Part shown: piece after piece, positions 10,343-22,429 of the stretch
How positions within the stretch are numbered: position 1 is the first letter of the stretch
Layout: every line of letters starts with the position of its first letter
Assembly (NCBI GenBank): GCA_960531495.1
Contig: OY482848.1
Span: forward strand, 37,398,320 to 37,462,319
DNA: 64,000 nucleotides
Direction of reading: 5' to 3'
Source of the DNA: Zeus faber
Taxonomy: Eukaryota; Chordata; Actinopteri; Zeiformes; Zeidae
Made by a program: the position numbers and the translations under genes
Notes under the pieces: model-generated
Database searches by the model: none
What the model was told of the DNA's origin: nothing
Seen by the model: the letters and a program-made list of their open reading frames with translations, nothing else

Positions 10343-12460
10343 ATGGAGGTGTGTGTCTCCGGTCCCTCGCGGAGCCTCCGCAGCGTCTCTCTTCCCGCCT
10401 CTTCGATCGTCGGGGAGCTCGTGCAGCGCTTCTCTCTCAACACGGTGAGTCTCAACATGCTAATGCTAAGGCCCATGCTAAGGCCCATGCCAAGGCCCAT
10501 GCCAAGGCCCATGCCAAGGCCCATGCCAAGGCCCATGCCAAGGCCCATGCCAAGGCCCGTCTGAAGCAGAACCCGGTGGTCCGGCTTTTTGACCCGTTTC
10601 ACCGTTAGAAATTGAAACGTTCAATACAGGTTTCAAGCTGCTGCTCAGCACCGGACTGTAGTGGCAGAAGTTTGATGCGATCTATACTCGCACTTTACTC
10701 AGCGTTAACTATCTGTTTACTCTCAGGGTGTCCCTGCTGAGGACATGTACGTTACCCGTGACGGCCGCCGGGCCGAGCTCCACCAGGTGCTGCAACATGG
10801 GGCCGTTTACCGACTGGAGCTCCGGCTGCAAGGGGGAAAAGGAGGTACACACACCATCAGTACAGAGTACTAGTTATACTTACCTGGTAAAATACTAGCA
10901 TTAGTTCAGAGTACTAGTGATACTAACCTGGTCAAATACTACCATCAGTACAGAGAACTAGTGATACTAACCTGGTAAAATACTACCATCAGTTCAGAGT
11001 AGTAGTTATACTAACCTGGTATTGAACTGTGTGTGTACAGGCTTCGGCTCCATGCTCCGTGCGCTCGGTGCACAGATTGAGAAGACGACAAACCGCGAAG
11101 CGTGTCGAGATCTGAGCGGGAGGCGGCTGAGAGACGTCAACCACGAGAAGGAGTAAGATCCAGGCCCAAGCGGGTCAGATACCGGCCCAGGCCCAAGCGG
11201 GCTAGATACTGACCCAAGCTGTTTTCCAGGATGGCTGACTGGCTGCAGAAGCAGGCGGAGCGCGAGGCAGAACGCGAGCAGCGCCGCACCGAGCGTCTGC
11301 AGAGGAAACTGAGCGAACCCAAACACAGGTTCAGCGACCAGCAGTACATGCAGCAGTGTGCCGACCTGTCGGAGCGGCTGGAGGAGTCTGTCATCAAAGG
11401 TCAGAGGTCACATTTGAGACTCTAAATGAATAAACCTCCGTATGGTTGGAAACCTGGAGCAGTGATTTACTGTGAGATGCTGAAAACCGTCACATTCTTT
11501 GTCTTGCTTTTCTTCCTTTTTCACCTGTATCACTGTCACACATACATACAAACTGTCAGAAGAACAGCAAACAGGATAAACACATGACTGTTGAAAGTAC
11601 TTCCTGACATGTCATCATTGAATCAAACAACAAGTCGTGGTCCTGCTCTTGTTCCAGGGATGCAGGCCTCCTCCAGTGGGCTGGTCTCTGCAGAGGCGGG
11701 GCCAAGAACCAAAAGGACCAATCAGCAGGCAGATCACCCGCCCAGGAAGAGGAAGTGTTTGTGGTGGTAAGTTCAATCTGATTGGATCCTGAACATTCAT
11801 GGTGTTAAATTAAGACGATGGTAAAACCCCAAAAGCACACACTGGAGATCAGGCCTGTAAACTAGACATAGTAGTGATAAACCCCTTTGTGTATTGTTGT
11901 ATTAAGTATTGTGTATAAGCAGGATAATGTGCAGCCAGACGGTAAATGTGAAATAACTGCTTTCAGAGACACTGACCTGGTCCTGTCAGGAGGTTATTTA
12001 TCATTATTATTATTATTATTATTATTATGATTATTGTCTATTATTTTAATGTCTGTATGGTTTTACTTTGTGTTCAGTCTGACCTGGTCCTTCAGGGGGT
12101 TATTTACACGTATTCACCTTCTGGATGTGATCTCTTACTTACATTGATCTCACAACTATAAAGTTGTTGATATGAGTTGATCTGTAAACCTGGCGTTTAT
12201 TTGGTCGTTATTTGAATATCAATATAGAAACTTGAGAAGCTTTGAAGCTACATAGAACCAGATTGGTGCAGTGAGAAGACACTGAAACTGCTTTCTAGAA
12301 CGTTCTTGGCTTCCTCCTGCTGGAACCTTCCAGAACCTGATGTGGTGATGGTGTGTTACAGGACGGGGGTTGGGGAGCTGGACGACCTGGTCAGCTCAGA
12401 GGAGGAGAGTGATGAAGGCTCAGCCAAATCACAACCAGGAACAAGGTGTGTGTGTGTGTG

Positions 12461-12536
<76 letters not shown>

Positions 12537-14598
12537 CGTCATCTAGCCTGCGATCAGCGCACCAGAACATTTTACGTCTCCTTTTGGAACGTGGGCATAC
12601 TAAATAATGGTTTATTGCTTGTGTTTAGCCAATAATACAGAAGATAAGGAACTTAAAAAAAAATAAAAATGCATACTAAATCGTAATCGCAATATTGGTC
12701 TAAAAAAATCACGATTAGATTATTTTCCCAAATCGTTGAGCTGTATTCTAAAAACCAGATCTGGGTTTGTATTTATCAACCAGATGTCCCGCCCCGCTCT
12801 GGGGGGGATTCATGAAAACGTAGTTCCTGTCACCTGGTGACCAGGTCGGCTAGAAAGGAAGGTGATATAATTACAATGTTTACATTTTAATTACTGTGTC
12901 TGAACATGTTTATTGCTGTCTTCCTCATTTAAACTACCGTCTCGACCAGAATATAAGATGGCCCTGAGTTAAAGACGACCCCCCCCCCCTATTTTGAAGA
13001 CCAAATCTGCATTTTATAAAGAAAATAATTGTATTTAAAAAGAATAACTCAGCATGCAGCCATACAGAGTGGGTTGTGTGTGTGTTGATGAACGTAATGC
13101 AGAATCACATGTGTGCAGAAGCACTCCTCTTAATGCACATGTTTTGTTTATTACTCTACCATATATTGACATTTAAAAGTCTGGACCCCAAATATAAGAT
13201 GACACCATTTTTTCAGACTGACCTCCAGGAAAAAAAAAAGGTTATATTCGGGTCAATGTGTACCAATATGCCATTTTTCAGAGTCAATTGCTTTGGCCTA
13301 AATAAGAAATCCTTAATATGCATCTGTATGTTCCAATCCTAATTTCTGCAAATACAGGTTGTGTCCTACATATTTGATGTGCATATATAGTGAGCAGTAG
13401 ATCTAGGTGTTTTATGACGGCACATGATCATAGACTTCTTCTCCTCCTCACTCTTCATCCAGCAATAGCGAGAGGGGAAGCTTCACCTTGGCTGTGACGT
13501 ATGCCCTTATATGGAGTTCCACCTTGCCCTTTAGAGAATTGATTTTCTGTTGTTTAAAACGTAGCAGCTTGTGGAGTACTGGATCAATACTCTATCAGAT
13601 GTGATCAGTGCTAATTCCAATCACTTATAAAAGGTTTTGTTTGTCGAGCAGCGGAACAATACAGCAGAGCCGTGACGAACAGGACCGTGCTGGTAAAGAC
13701 CCAGAGCACCCAGCAGCACCCAGCACCCTCCAGATGACTGCCAGAGAGGACCCAGCGGCACCCAGCACCCTTCAGGTGACTGCCAGAGAGGACCCAGCGG
13801 CACCCAGCACCCTACAGGTGACTGCCAGAGAGGACCCAGCGGCACCCAGCACCCTACAGGTGACTGCCAGAGAGGACCCAGCGGCACCCAGCACCCTACA
13901 GGTGACTGCCAGAGAGGACCCAGCGACACCCAGCACCCTACAGGTGACTGCCAGAGAGGACCCAGCGGCACCCAGCACCCTCCAGATGACTGCCAGAGAG
14001 GACCCAGCGGCACCCAGCACCCTACAGGTGACTGCCAGAGAGGACCCAGCGGCACCCAGCACCCTCCAGATGACTGCCAGAGAGGACCCAGCGGCACCCA
14101 GTGGCGGTGCAGGGGCTGTGCCACCTCCCGCCATCTCCCAACAGGTGAGTGTCTTGTTTGAGGAGTGAATCTCCCGAAGCGCTCCAAGACATAATGTTGA
14201 AACTAAAATATTCAGTTATCCATGTTTGTGCTGTCATGTGAATAATAGATCCATATGTTTTTTCTTTATTACTGCCTGTTGCAGAGTGGCTGCTCATTGC
14301 CCAGAATGCACTGCTGTTTCAACTCTTTGACAACAATGACATTGAAAATGTGTAACTGATGCACTGAACCAAGACTTGTGTTGTGGCCCCGCAGGCGCTC
14401 GGGCCCCTGGACCTGGAGGCGGTGGTCTCGGCCGAGGCCCTGGGGGCTCTGGGTCTGGAGGTCCTGAAGGTGGAGCTGAGCTTGAGGGGGCTGAAGTGCG
14501 GGGGAACGCTGACGGAGCGGGCGGAGCGGCTCTTCTCAGTGAAGGGACTGAGGCCGGATCAGATCAAACCGGCGCTGCTTGCCAGGAAGAGGAAGTGA
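10343..14598 (+). CDS. sde2: SDE2 homologue (replication-stress/splicing regulator), 8 coding exons
   Basis: Coding exons: 10343-10444, 10727-10844, 11041-11152, 11230-11399, 11658-11766, 12362-12445, 13652-14144, 14395-14598. All introns are GT-AG and all phases agree, giving 463 aa, similar to mammalian SDE2. Residues 1-74 are the ubiquitin-like domain ending in GGKGG (70-74), the site where SDE2 is cleaved after the di-glycine. The Sde2 core follows ([21 protein letters not shown], then [20 protein letters not shown]), with a charged coiled-coil-like stretch ([17 protein letters not shown]). An acidic stretch ([11 protein letters not shown]) precedes exon 7, which is mostly a 14-residue tandem repeat. 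The last exon encodes the SAP-like C-terminus ([24 protein letters not shown]), used in DNA binding. Known role: with PCNA, TIMELESS and the spliceosome in replication-stress response and splicing. It converges with mtif2. The start is chosen by homology of the first 34 residues and the CCAACATGG context. Confidence 0.93.
10466..10560. repeat. 12-bp minisatellite in sde2 intron 1
   Basis: About eight copies of AAGGCCCATGCC in the 282-bp intron 1, starting about 20 bp after the donor site. The unit would read through as KAHA/RPMP repeats, but the splice sites around it fit the SDE2 protein exactly, so it is intronic. Confidence 0.9.
10852..11023. repeat. About 44-bp tandem repeat filling sde2 intron 2
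   Basis: Four copies of a unit containing CAGAGTACTAGT and CTAACCTGGTAAAATACTA occupy nearly the whole 196-bp intron between exons 2 and 3. Confidence 0.85.
11153..11229. other. sde2 intron 3 (77 bp) with short duplicated unit
   Basis: A very short intron. Most of it is a duplication of GGCCCAAGCGGG(T/C)(C/T)AGATAC. The donor GTAAGATC and acceptor TTTTCCAG are strong. Confidence 0.8.
12446..12540. repeat. (TG)n(TCTG)n microsatellite at the sde2 exon 6 donor
   Basis: A GT array begins immediately at the donor site of exon 6 (AACAAG|GTGTGTG) and passes into about 17 TCTG units ending near 12530. The splice donor itself is part of the microsatellite. Confidence 0.92.
12541..13651. other. Remainder of sde2 intron 6
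   Basis: Non-coding intron sequence. It includes a poly-C run near 12981 and a short A-rich run near 13230. No conserved element or embedded gene is apparent. The acceptor is TTGTCGAGCAG at 13651. Confidence 0.6.
13722..14105 (+). repeat. 42-bp coding minisatellite in sde2 exon 7
   Basis: About nine in-frame copies encode [13 protein letters not shown](V/M), with a partial unit at each end; one copy carries PAT instead of PAA. The unit is exactly 14 codons, so copy-number change keeps the frame. It lies in the poorly conserved linker between the Sde2 core and the SAP-like domain. Confidence 0.95.
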
Positions 14599-14924
14599 CC
14601 TGTTTCCATAGTAACGACAGGAAACGATTCCATGTGGATCTGACCAATCAGGAAATGGACTATGGAAATGGTTTTTTTTTTGTTTTTGTTTTTTTTCCCC
14701 TCCACTCTTTTGTGGATGTTGACTGAGTTGAAAGGTGTTGGAAGCTGCTGCTTCCCTGTAAACATCACTGACCTGGTCGTCTGGAACTCAAACCACAAAC
14801 CTGGCCAGTTTGCTGCGTTTTATTTTCAATGTTTTGGTCTGGACAGATTTAAATAAACAATCTTACTTTACAAGGTTTATGCTTTAGAAGTGAACTGGCA
14901 GCGTCCCTGTGCCTTGCTTGGGGG
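14599..14924. promoter_or_regulatory. Convergent 3' ends of sde2 and mtif2 with crossing poly(A) signals
   Basis: The plus-strand AATAAA for sde2 is at 14852-14857. The nearest minus-strand AATAAA for mtif2 (TTTATT on plus) is at 14819-14824, i.e. inside the sde2 3' UTR. Cleavage 10-30 nt beyond each signal would make the two transcripts overlap antiparallel by roughly 60-100 nt. This is inferred from signal positions only. Confidence 0.6.
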
Positions 14925-17900
14925 TCAGAACCCTGGGTCCCAGGAGATGAGCTGCTGCGTGCTGATCTCCTCGTAGCACACGATGGAGTCCCCCGCTCTG
15001 AACTCCACGCCGCCCTCAGCTGACAGGCCGCACTCCATCCCTGCCTTCACCGTCTGGACCTCGTCCTTGTGGTGCTTCAGCGCCGTCAACGAACCTTGAG
15101 GAGAAACACCCGGTGACATCCCAGCGGCACAGTCCAGCCCAGGCTCCAGAACGTGAAGACGTACCTTCCCAGACGGCGCGCTGGTCTCGGATCACCCTGA
15201 ACATCATCCTCCGGTCCAGGACGCCTCTCTGCACCCGGCAGCCAGCGACCGCCACCTTCTTCTTCCCCACGCTCACCTCAAACATGGCCAGGATGCCGGC
15301 CTCGCCTAGAACAGCAGGTTCAATGCGGTCACTGCCAACTCCCTAGCGAGCGGTGTCGGTAGCCTGTCTGTGGCCTCGTACCCAGGACGTTCTCGGAGAC
15401 CCGGGGCGGCAGCTTGGCGCTCAGCTCCTCCTTCAGGCCGTCGATCATCTTGTAGATCACCTGGTGCAGCTGCAGGGCCACGCCCTTCTTGGCCGCCAGC
15501 TGCTGGATGGACTTGTTCGCAGAGACGTTGAACCCGTAAATAGAACCTGAAGAGGGAGACTGGGGGGTCACGTTGCCATGGTGACCGCTAATCACAATCC
15601 CAACATTAAGTCAGTCAGCCATTTTAACCCGATGTTTATACAAAACCTGAAAATATCCTGTACGGCTTGCTACTGAAATAAGAGTAAGGAACCAGTGGGT
15701 CAGACCTGAGAAGGTCTCAGCCAGGCTGACGTCGTTCTCAGAGATGTCTCCGATGCCATGGTGCACCACCTCCATCTGACACTGCTCGTGGGCGTCGTAG
15801 CTCTCCAGCAGGTTCAAGATGGCCTCCAGCGAGCCGTCCATGTCCCCTGGGGGAGGAGGTCAAAGGTCGACTTCAAAGGAACATTGTGAAATGATTGTCA
15901 ACATTTACTTTGAAAATTGAAAATTTAATTAATAATGTCTATGCTTGAATAAAGTTTTTTTTCCCATTCCTTGTAACATTTATAATTAAACGGGGAGACA
16001 CAGCTGAATGAAGTTGTCATTGACGTTCAGTTTAAACTAAATCCATTTGGTCCTTGAAGGTGGATGTAGCTGCAGTACCTTTGATGACCAGCGGGAGGCA
16101 GAGCTCCTGCCGCTGCTCCCTCTCGCTGGGCCTCCTGGCGGCCTGCTGCCGGTTGGCCCGGTACAGCGCCGCCCTGCGCTGCCTCCAGCTCAGGTGGGCC
16201 ACGCCCTCCCGCTCCTGCTGGTAGCGCTGGGCGTGGTCCTGCTGCTTGGCCTGCACCGCCTGGAGCTCCGCCTCAAGCTTGTCCATCTCTGCCCGGTAGC
16301 AGCGCCACTGCACCACCTCCCGAGCCCTTTGCTGAGACCAGGACACGGGGTGAGACGCATCACTCAGTGACATATTGATATGACACCAAGACAATCCTAC
16401 TGTCAACAGTTAACATTAATATCAAGGTAGATTTGGAGTCTGAACAGTTAAAGGGAGTTTAGTCCTGATCTACTTTACATCAAGTTCAATATAAAGGACC
16501 AGATTGTGGAACACGGTGACTCCATCTCACGTCACAGAGCGTAGCAACTGCTCAAACCCAAGTTTGGAGTTGGGCGAAGAGTGGGCGTGGCCAAACCGTT
16601 TAACAAGAGTTTGTGAAGTTGAACTTTCGCTACGAAATTCATCTATTTCTCATGCGATACCACTGGCCGGAGGAGGAGGACAAACGGCACGTGGTGGTGT
16701 GGTGGGCGGGGCTACCTCTGACTCCACCTCCAGGATCTGGTCTCCGGCTGACGGAAGGTCCTTCCAGCCCACGATCTGCACGGGGCTGCTGGGCCCGGCC
16801 CGCGGCGTCACGCCCCCGTGCTCATCAAACAGGAAGCGGACTTTGGCCCACGACCGCCCGGCGACCAGGACGCAGCCCTTCTGCAGTGTCCCCTGCTGGA
16901 TGATGGCCGTCGTTACCGGACTGTCGCCAGAACACAGTGAATTAACAAGTTCATATTTCATACTGGAGGGAAAAGGGTGAAAACTTTGGACATTGAGATA
17001 CACTGATACCAGATCAAATGCAGTATCTCTAAATATCATACTGATCAGATCTGATTCTCACTGAGCTTGTCTAACTCATTCTACAAATAATTACAATGAA
17101 AATAATTTACAGACATTAAAAGAACGTATGAAATTCATCCCGGAAGGTAAACAGTGTAGCTCTTTCCGCCATCTTGTGTGTCCTGTCTGAAGGGCCGGTC
17201 GTACCCTTTTCCTCGGTCCGTTCTGCTCTCGATGATGACGCCCTCCACTGGACCGCTGGGATCCGCTCTCAGCTCCTGCAGCTCAGCCAGCGTCACGATG
17301 GCCTCGCCCAGCGCCACCAGGTTCTCCCCCTGTAGAGCACCCAGATACACCCCAATATACCACATACTCTACTGCATACACCAAATATGCCGCGAAGGGA
17401 ACTGTATACACCACAATAAACCACAAACTGTACTGTATACACCCCAATATACCACTCACTGTACTGCATACACACCAATATACCATGTACTGTACTACAT
17501 ACACCCCAATATACCACGTACTGTACTGCATGCACCCCAATATACCACGTACTGTATACACCCCAATATACCACGCACCGTACCGCATACACCCCAATAT
17601 ACCACGTACTGTACACAACTCATACCACATACTGTACTGCATACACCTCAATATACCATGTACTGTACTGCATACACCCCAATATACCACGTACTGTACT
17701 GCATGCACCTCAATATACCACGTACTGTATTGTATACACCCAATATATAAAGTACTGTTCACAACTCAATATACCATGTACTGTACTGCATATATACCAT
17801 GTACTGTACTGCATACACCCCAATATACCACATGCTGTTCTGCATACACCCCAATATACCACGCACTGTACTGCATACACCCCGATATACCACGTACTGT

Positions 17901-20900
17901 ACACAACTCATACCACATACTGTACTGCATAAACCTCAATATACCATGTACTGTACTGCATGCACTCCAATATACCACGTACTGTATTGTATACACCCAA
18001 TATATAAAGTACTGTTCACAACTCAATATACCACATACTGTACTGCACATTTGTTAATATACCACGCACTGTACTGCATGCACCCCAATATACCACGCAC
18101 TGTACTGCATACACCCATTATACCATGTACTGTACACAACTCATACCACATACTGTACTGCATACACCTCAATATACCATGTACTGTACTGCATACACCC
18201 CAATATACCACGTACTGTACTGCATGCACCCAATATACCAAGTACTGTTCACAACTCAATATATCAACTACTGTACTGCATACACCCCAATATACCACGT
18301 ACTGTACACAACTCATACCACATACTGTACTGCATACACCTCAATACACCATGTACTGTACTGCATTCACCTCAATATACCATGTACTGTACTGCATGCA
18401 CTCCAATATACCACGTACTGTATTTTATACACTAATTATACCAAGTACTGTTCACAATTCAATATACCACGTACTGTACTGCATACACGTCAATATACCA
18501 CATACTGTACTGCATACACCTCAATATACCATGTCCTGTACTGCATACACTCCAATATACCAAGTACTGTACTGCATGCACCTCAATATACCACGTACTG
18601 TACTGCATGCACCTCAATATACCACGCCCTGTCCTGCATACACCCAATATAGCAGTTGTACTAGCAACAGCACCAGCAGTAGTACCAGCACCCGTACCAG
18701 CAGCAGTACCAATACTAGCAGTAGTACCAGTACCAGCAGTACCAGCAGTAGTACCAGTAGCAGTACCAGCAGTAGCAGTAGTACCAGCAGCAGTAGTAGC
18801 AGTACCAGCAGTAGCAGGAGTACCTGCTGCAGTAGTACCTTGGCAGCAGAGATGTGGACGGCCTGGACGTCTCCTCCAAACTCCTCACAAACCACGTCGT
18901 GAGCCAGCAGCTGCTGCTTCACTTGCTCTGGTTTCGCCTGCTGCTTGTCACACTTATTCACCGCCACAATGATGGGAACTGGAGAACACACAGTGGAACC
19001 CGTTGGAACACAGTGGAACCCGTTGGAACACAGTGGAACCCGTTGGAACACAGTGGAACCCTGGTACCGTTGGCCCCCCTGGCGTGCTGGATGGACTCCA
19101 CCGTCTGGGTCATGATGCCGTCGTCCGCAGCCACAACCAGGACCACGATGTCTGTGGCGCGGGCCCCGCGGGCCCTCATGGAGCTGAAGGCGGCGTGGCC
19201 CGGCGTGTCCATGAAGGTGATCCGCTCCCCTGAGGGAAGCTCCACTGAGGGGACAGCAGAACCAGAACGCTCTGTACCAGTCACTTTGTTAATGTTGATG
19301 TTGTATAAAATATAACAAATATAACAAATATAGTATTATACACTGAAATTCATTTTAATTTAATTTTAAAATTCAAATTTAAGTCATTAGAACCTTCCAG
19401 ATACACAGGAGATGGTCAGTCACCACGGCCGTTAGTGCTGCATGATAAATTGTATTGTCGTTGCGATATGAACATGACACAAACACATCACAAAAGACTG
19501 AAACTCTACGGATATGAAAAATAATTGTATTCAATAAACTAATTTTTACAGATAAAACACCATCGGCGCTGGATTAACCAGTCAACTGCTTCTGTCAGAA
19601 GACGCGGACACACGGCTCTGTGGTTGAAAGCAGGAAGTGATGCTGCGTTCATGGGAACTCAGAAAACGATCATTTGTGTTTCCCATCAGATATTTATTTT
19701 CAAGAGATGTGGAGCAGGGGGAATTAAACTTTAATTTCTTATAGTTATGTCTTATTGAAATTAATGTTCAATTCAATTGGTTGGGTATTCATGTGCAATC
19801 TGTTAAATAAAAGCATGTTTATTTAATTTCTTAATTGGGTGTGCTAGGCTATTCAGGCAGCAGTGTAGCTATTGAAGCAGAAGACAGGAGCTGTAGCTCA
19901 TATGCACACTTCAGTATTTGTTTATTTATCGCGAGTCATATCGTCATCACAATATCCAACAATGTTATTGCACATCAGATTTTCCTCATCATGCAGTCCT
20001 AGTGGCCATCTACCCCGACGTCTGTTACCATGGTGATCTACTCCAACCTCTGTTTTCATGGCCATCTACCCCAACGTCTGTTACCATGGTGATCTATCCC
20101 AACGTCTGTTTTCATAGCCATCTACCCCGACATCTGTTACCATGGTGATCTACCCCAACGTCTGTTACCATGGCGATCTACCTCAATGTCTGTTACCATG
20201 GCGATCTACCCCAACGTCTGTTACCATGGCGATCTGCCTCAATGTCTGTTACCATGGCGATCTACCCCAACGTCTGTTACCATGGCGATCTACCCCGACG
20301 TCTGTTACCACGCTGATCTACCCCGACGTCTGTTATCATGGCGATCTACCCCGACGTCTGTTACCATGATGATCTACCTCAATGTCTGTTACCATGGTGG
20401 TCTACCTCAATGTCTGTTCTCATGGACATCAACCCCAACGTCTGTTACCATGGCAATCTACCTCAATGTCTGTTACCATGGTGATCTACCTAATATCTGT
20501 AACATGGGGATCTACCTCTATGACTGTTACCATGGTGATCTACCCTGACGGCTGAGGAGGAGCTTCTCACCGAGGAAGGCTCCGATGTGCTGGGTGATGC
20601 CGCCCGCCTCCAGCGCCGCCGTCTGGCTCCTCCTCAGCCGGTCCAGCAGCGTGGTCTTGCCGTGGTCCACATGACCCATGATGGTGACCACGGCGGGACG
20701 GGGGAGCAGGCGGGCCGGGTCTGGAGGTCTGGGGGGTGAGAGGAGCATCAGCTCAGGGGGGGCTCATGTGGGGCCCGGGGTCCCCACTAGCTAACCTGTT
20801 GACTGTTTAGATCCTGATCCACACCAGACAGTGGATCATGCATTCTCTGTCTGGTTGTAAGATTAAATAATGTAATGCTATTTAAAATTACTTTTAGGAG

Positions 20901-22364
20901 GATTTAAATGTATATTTAATACAACACAGTCAATTAATTCTATTATATAATTATAGGACCCAGAATCGCGATTGTGGCGCCTCCCCTTGCGGCTGCCTGC
21001 GCGAGCACCTTGTGTCGATTACGCACATTTTGGTATTTTTTAGTATTTATAGAGCTTATTGTGAGTAATCACCGGGTGTCATGACATTTCACTGCATATA
21101 TGTATGAACGTATGTATATGTATGTGACAAATAATCTCTTGAACTTGAACTTGAACTTGAACATCTAATCAGGAACTATGTGGATTCTGTGAGTGGGGAT
21201 TTTGATTCATAATCACATATTGATTATAAATCAATCATTATTATTCACATTTTTTCCGCTGAAGTTGTTGTTGTTGAAGCAGGAAAGGAAGACGCTTCAA
21301 TGACACCCCCCTGCAGCGTTGGTACCTGGGTGTGGCGTCGCAGTCCTCCCGCTGCCGCGCCTCCTTCAGCTCCGCCCAGCGGAACTTCATGCCGCATCGC
21401 GTCACCACCTCCTTGATCCAGCGCTGCTCCAGCGGCGTGTCGGGGTCCAGGTCGTCCAGGTCCACCGCCGTGTGGAGCAGAGCTTCCAGTACATGGTCTG
21501 GACATGACAAATACACAGATAAACATATATACATAATACATACAGTACATCTTTATGAATACATATAGTGTATATAGTATATATAGTACAGTTTGTATAG
21601 TGTATATATAGTGTATAAAGTACATATAGTATAGTGTATACAGTGTATATAATATATAGTGTATATATAGCATAGTACAGTGTATGTAGTGTCGTGTATG
21701 TAGTATAGTACGTATTCATAGTGTGTATGGTATATAGAGTGTATATAGTATAGTGTATATATAGTATAGTATATATGGTGCACATAGCATATATAGTGTA
21801 TAAAGGGTGATGTGCGATGAGATGCTTGACGCTGAGACACCGTGATATTGTAGGCAGCGTACAACACAGACAGGTCAGAGACAGGTCAGAGACAGGTCAG
21901 AGACAGGTCAGAGACAGGTCGTCAGTCCAGATGCTGGTTAAACCAACAGACAGGTCAGAGCGGGTCGTCAGTCCAGATGCTGGTTAGAATCTTTACAGTT
22001 GTTGACTGAGGCTGCGGTGGGTGGAGCTACAGCCAAAACCTTTTGATTGGATGGCATTTGGTCGTGTTTAGTTTTGAACCAGTGCTCCAATTTCTGTGTT
22101 TCGTCCTGGTTGTATGTAATGTAATGGATGTAATCTGGTTATAATATGGATACAATCTGGATATTACCTGAATATAATATGGATATAATCTGGTTGTTAT
22201 CTGGGTGTAATCTGGATGTAATCACCAAAGTCCCGGTTCATCGCCCGTGCAAGCTCCGATGCCGTCATCCACTGTCGTATTTCCACTTCCTGTTTGCCTG
22301 CATTGGCTTTGACCTTCGGCTGACGATTCTTATGACCTTTGACCTGCAAACAAACCACAGCTCA

Positions 22365-22429
<65 letters not shown>

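Noticed and set aside
17178..18902. Long open frames (190-367 codons) rich in [13 protein letters not shown] repeats
   Set aside because: They lie entirely in the 31-bp minisatellite inside an mtif2 intron; the frame stays open because the repeat lacks stops, and mtif2 exons splice cleanly around it.
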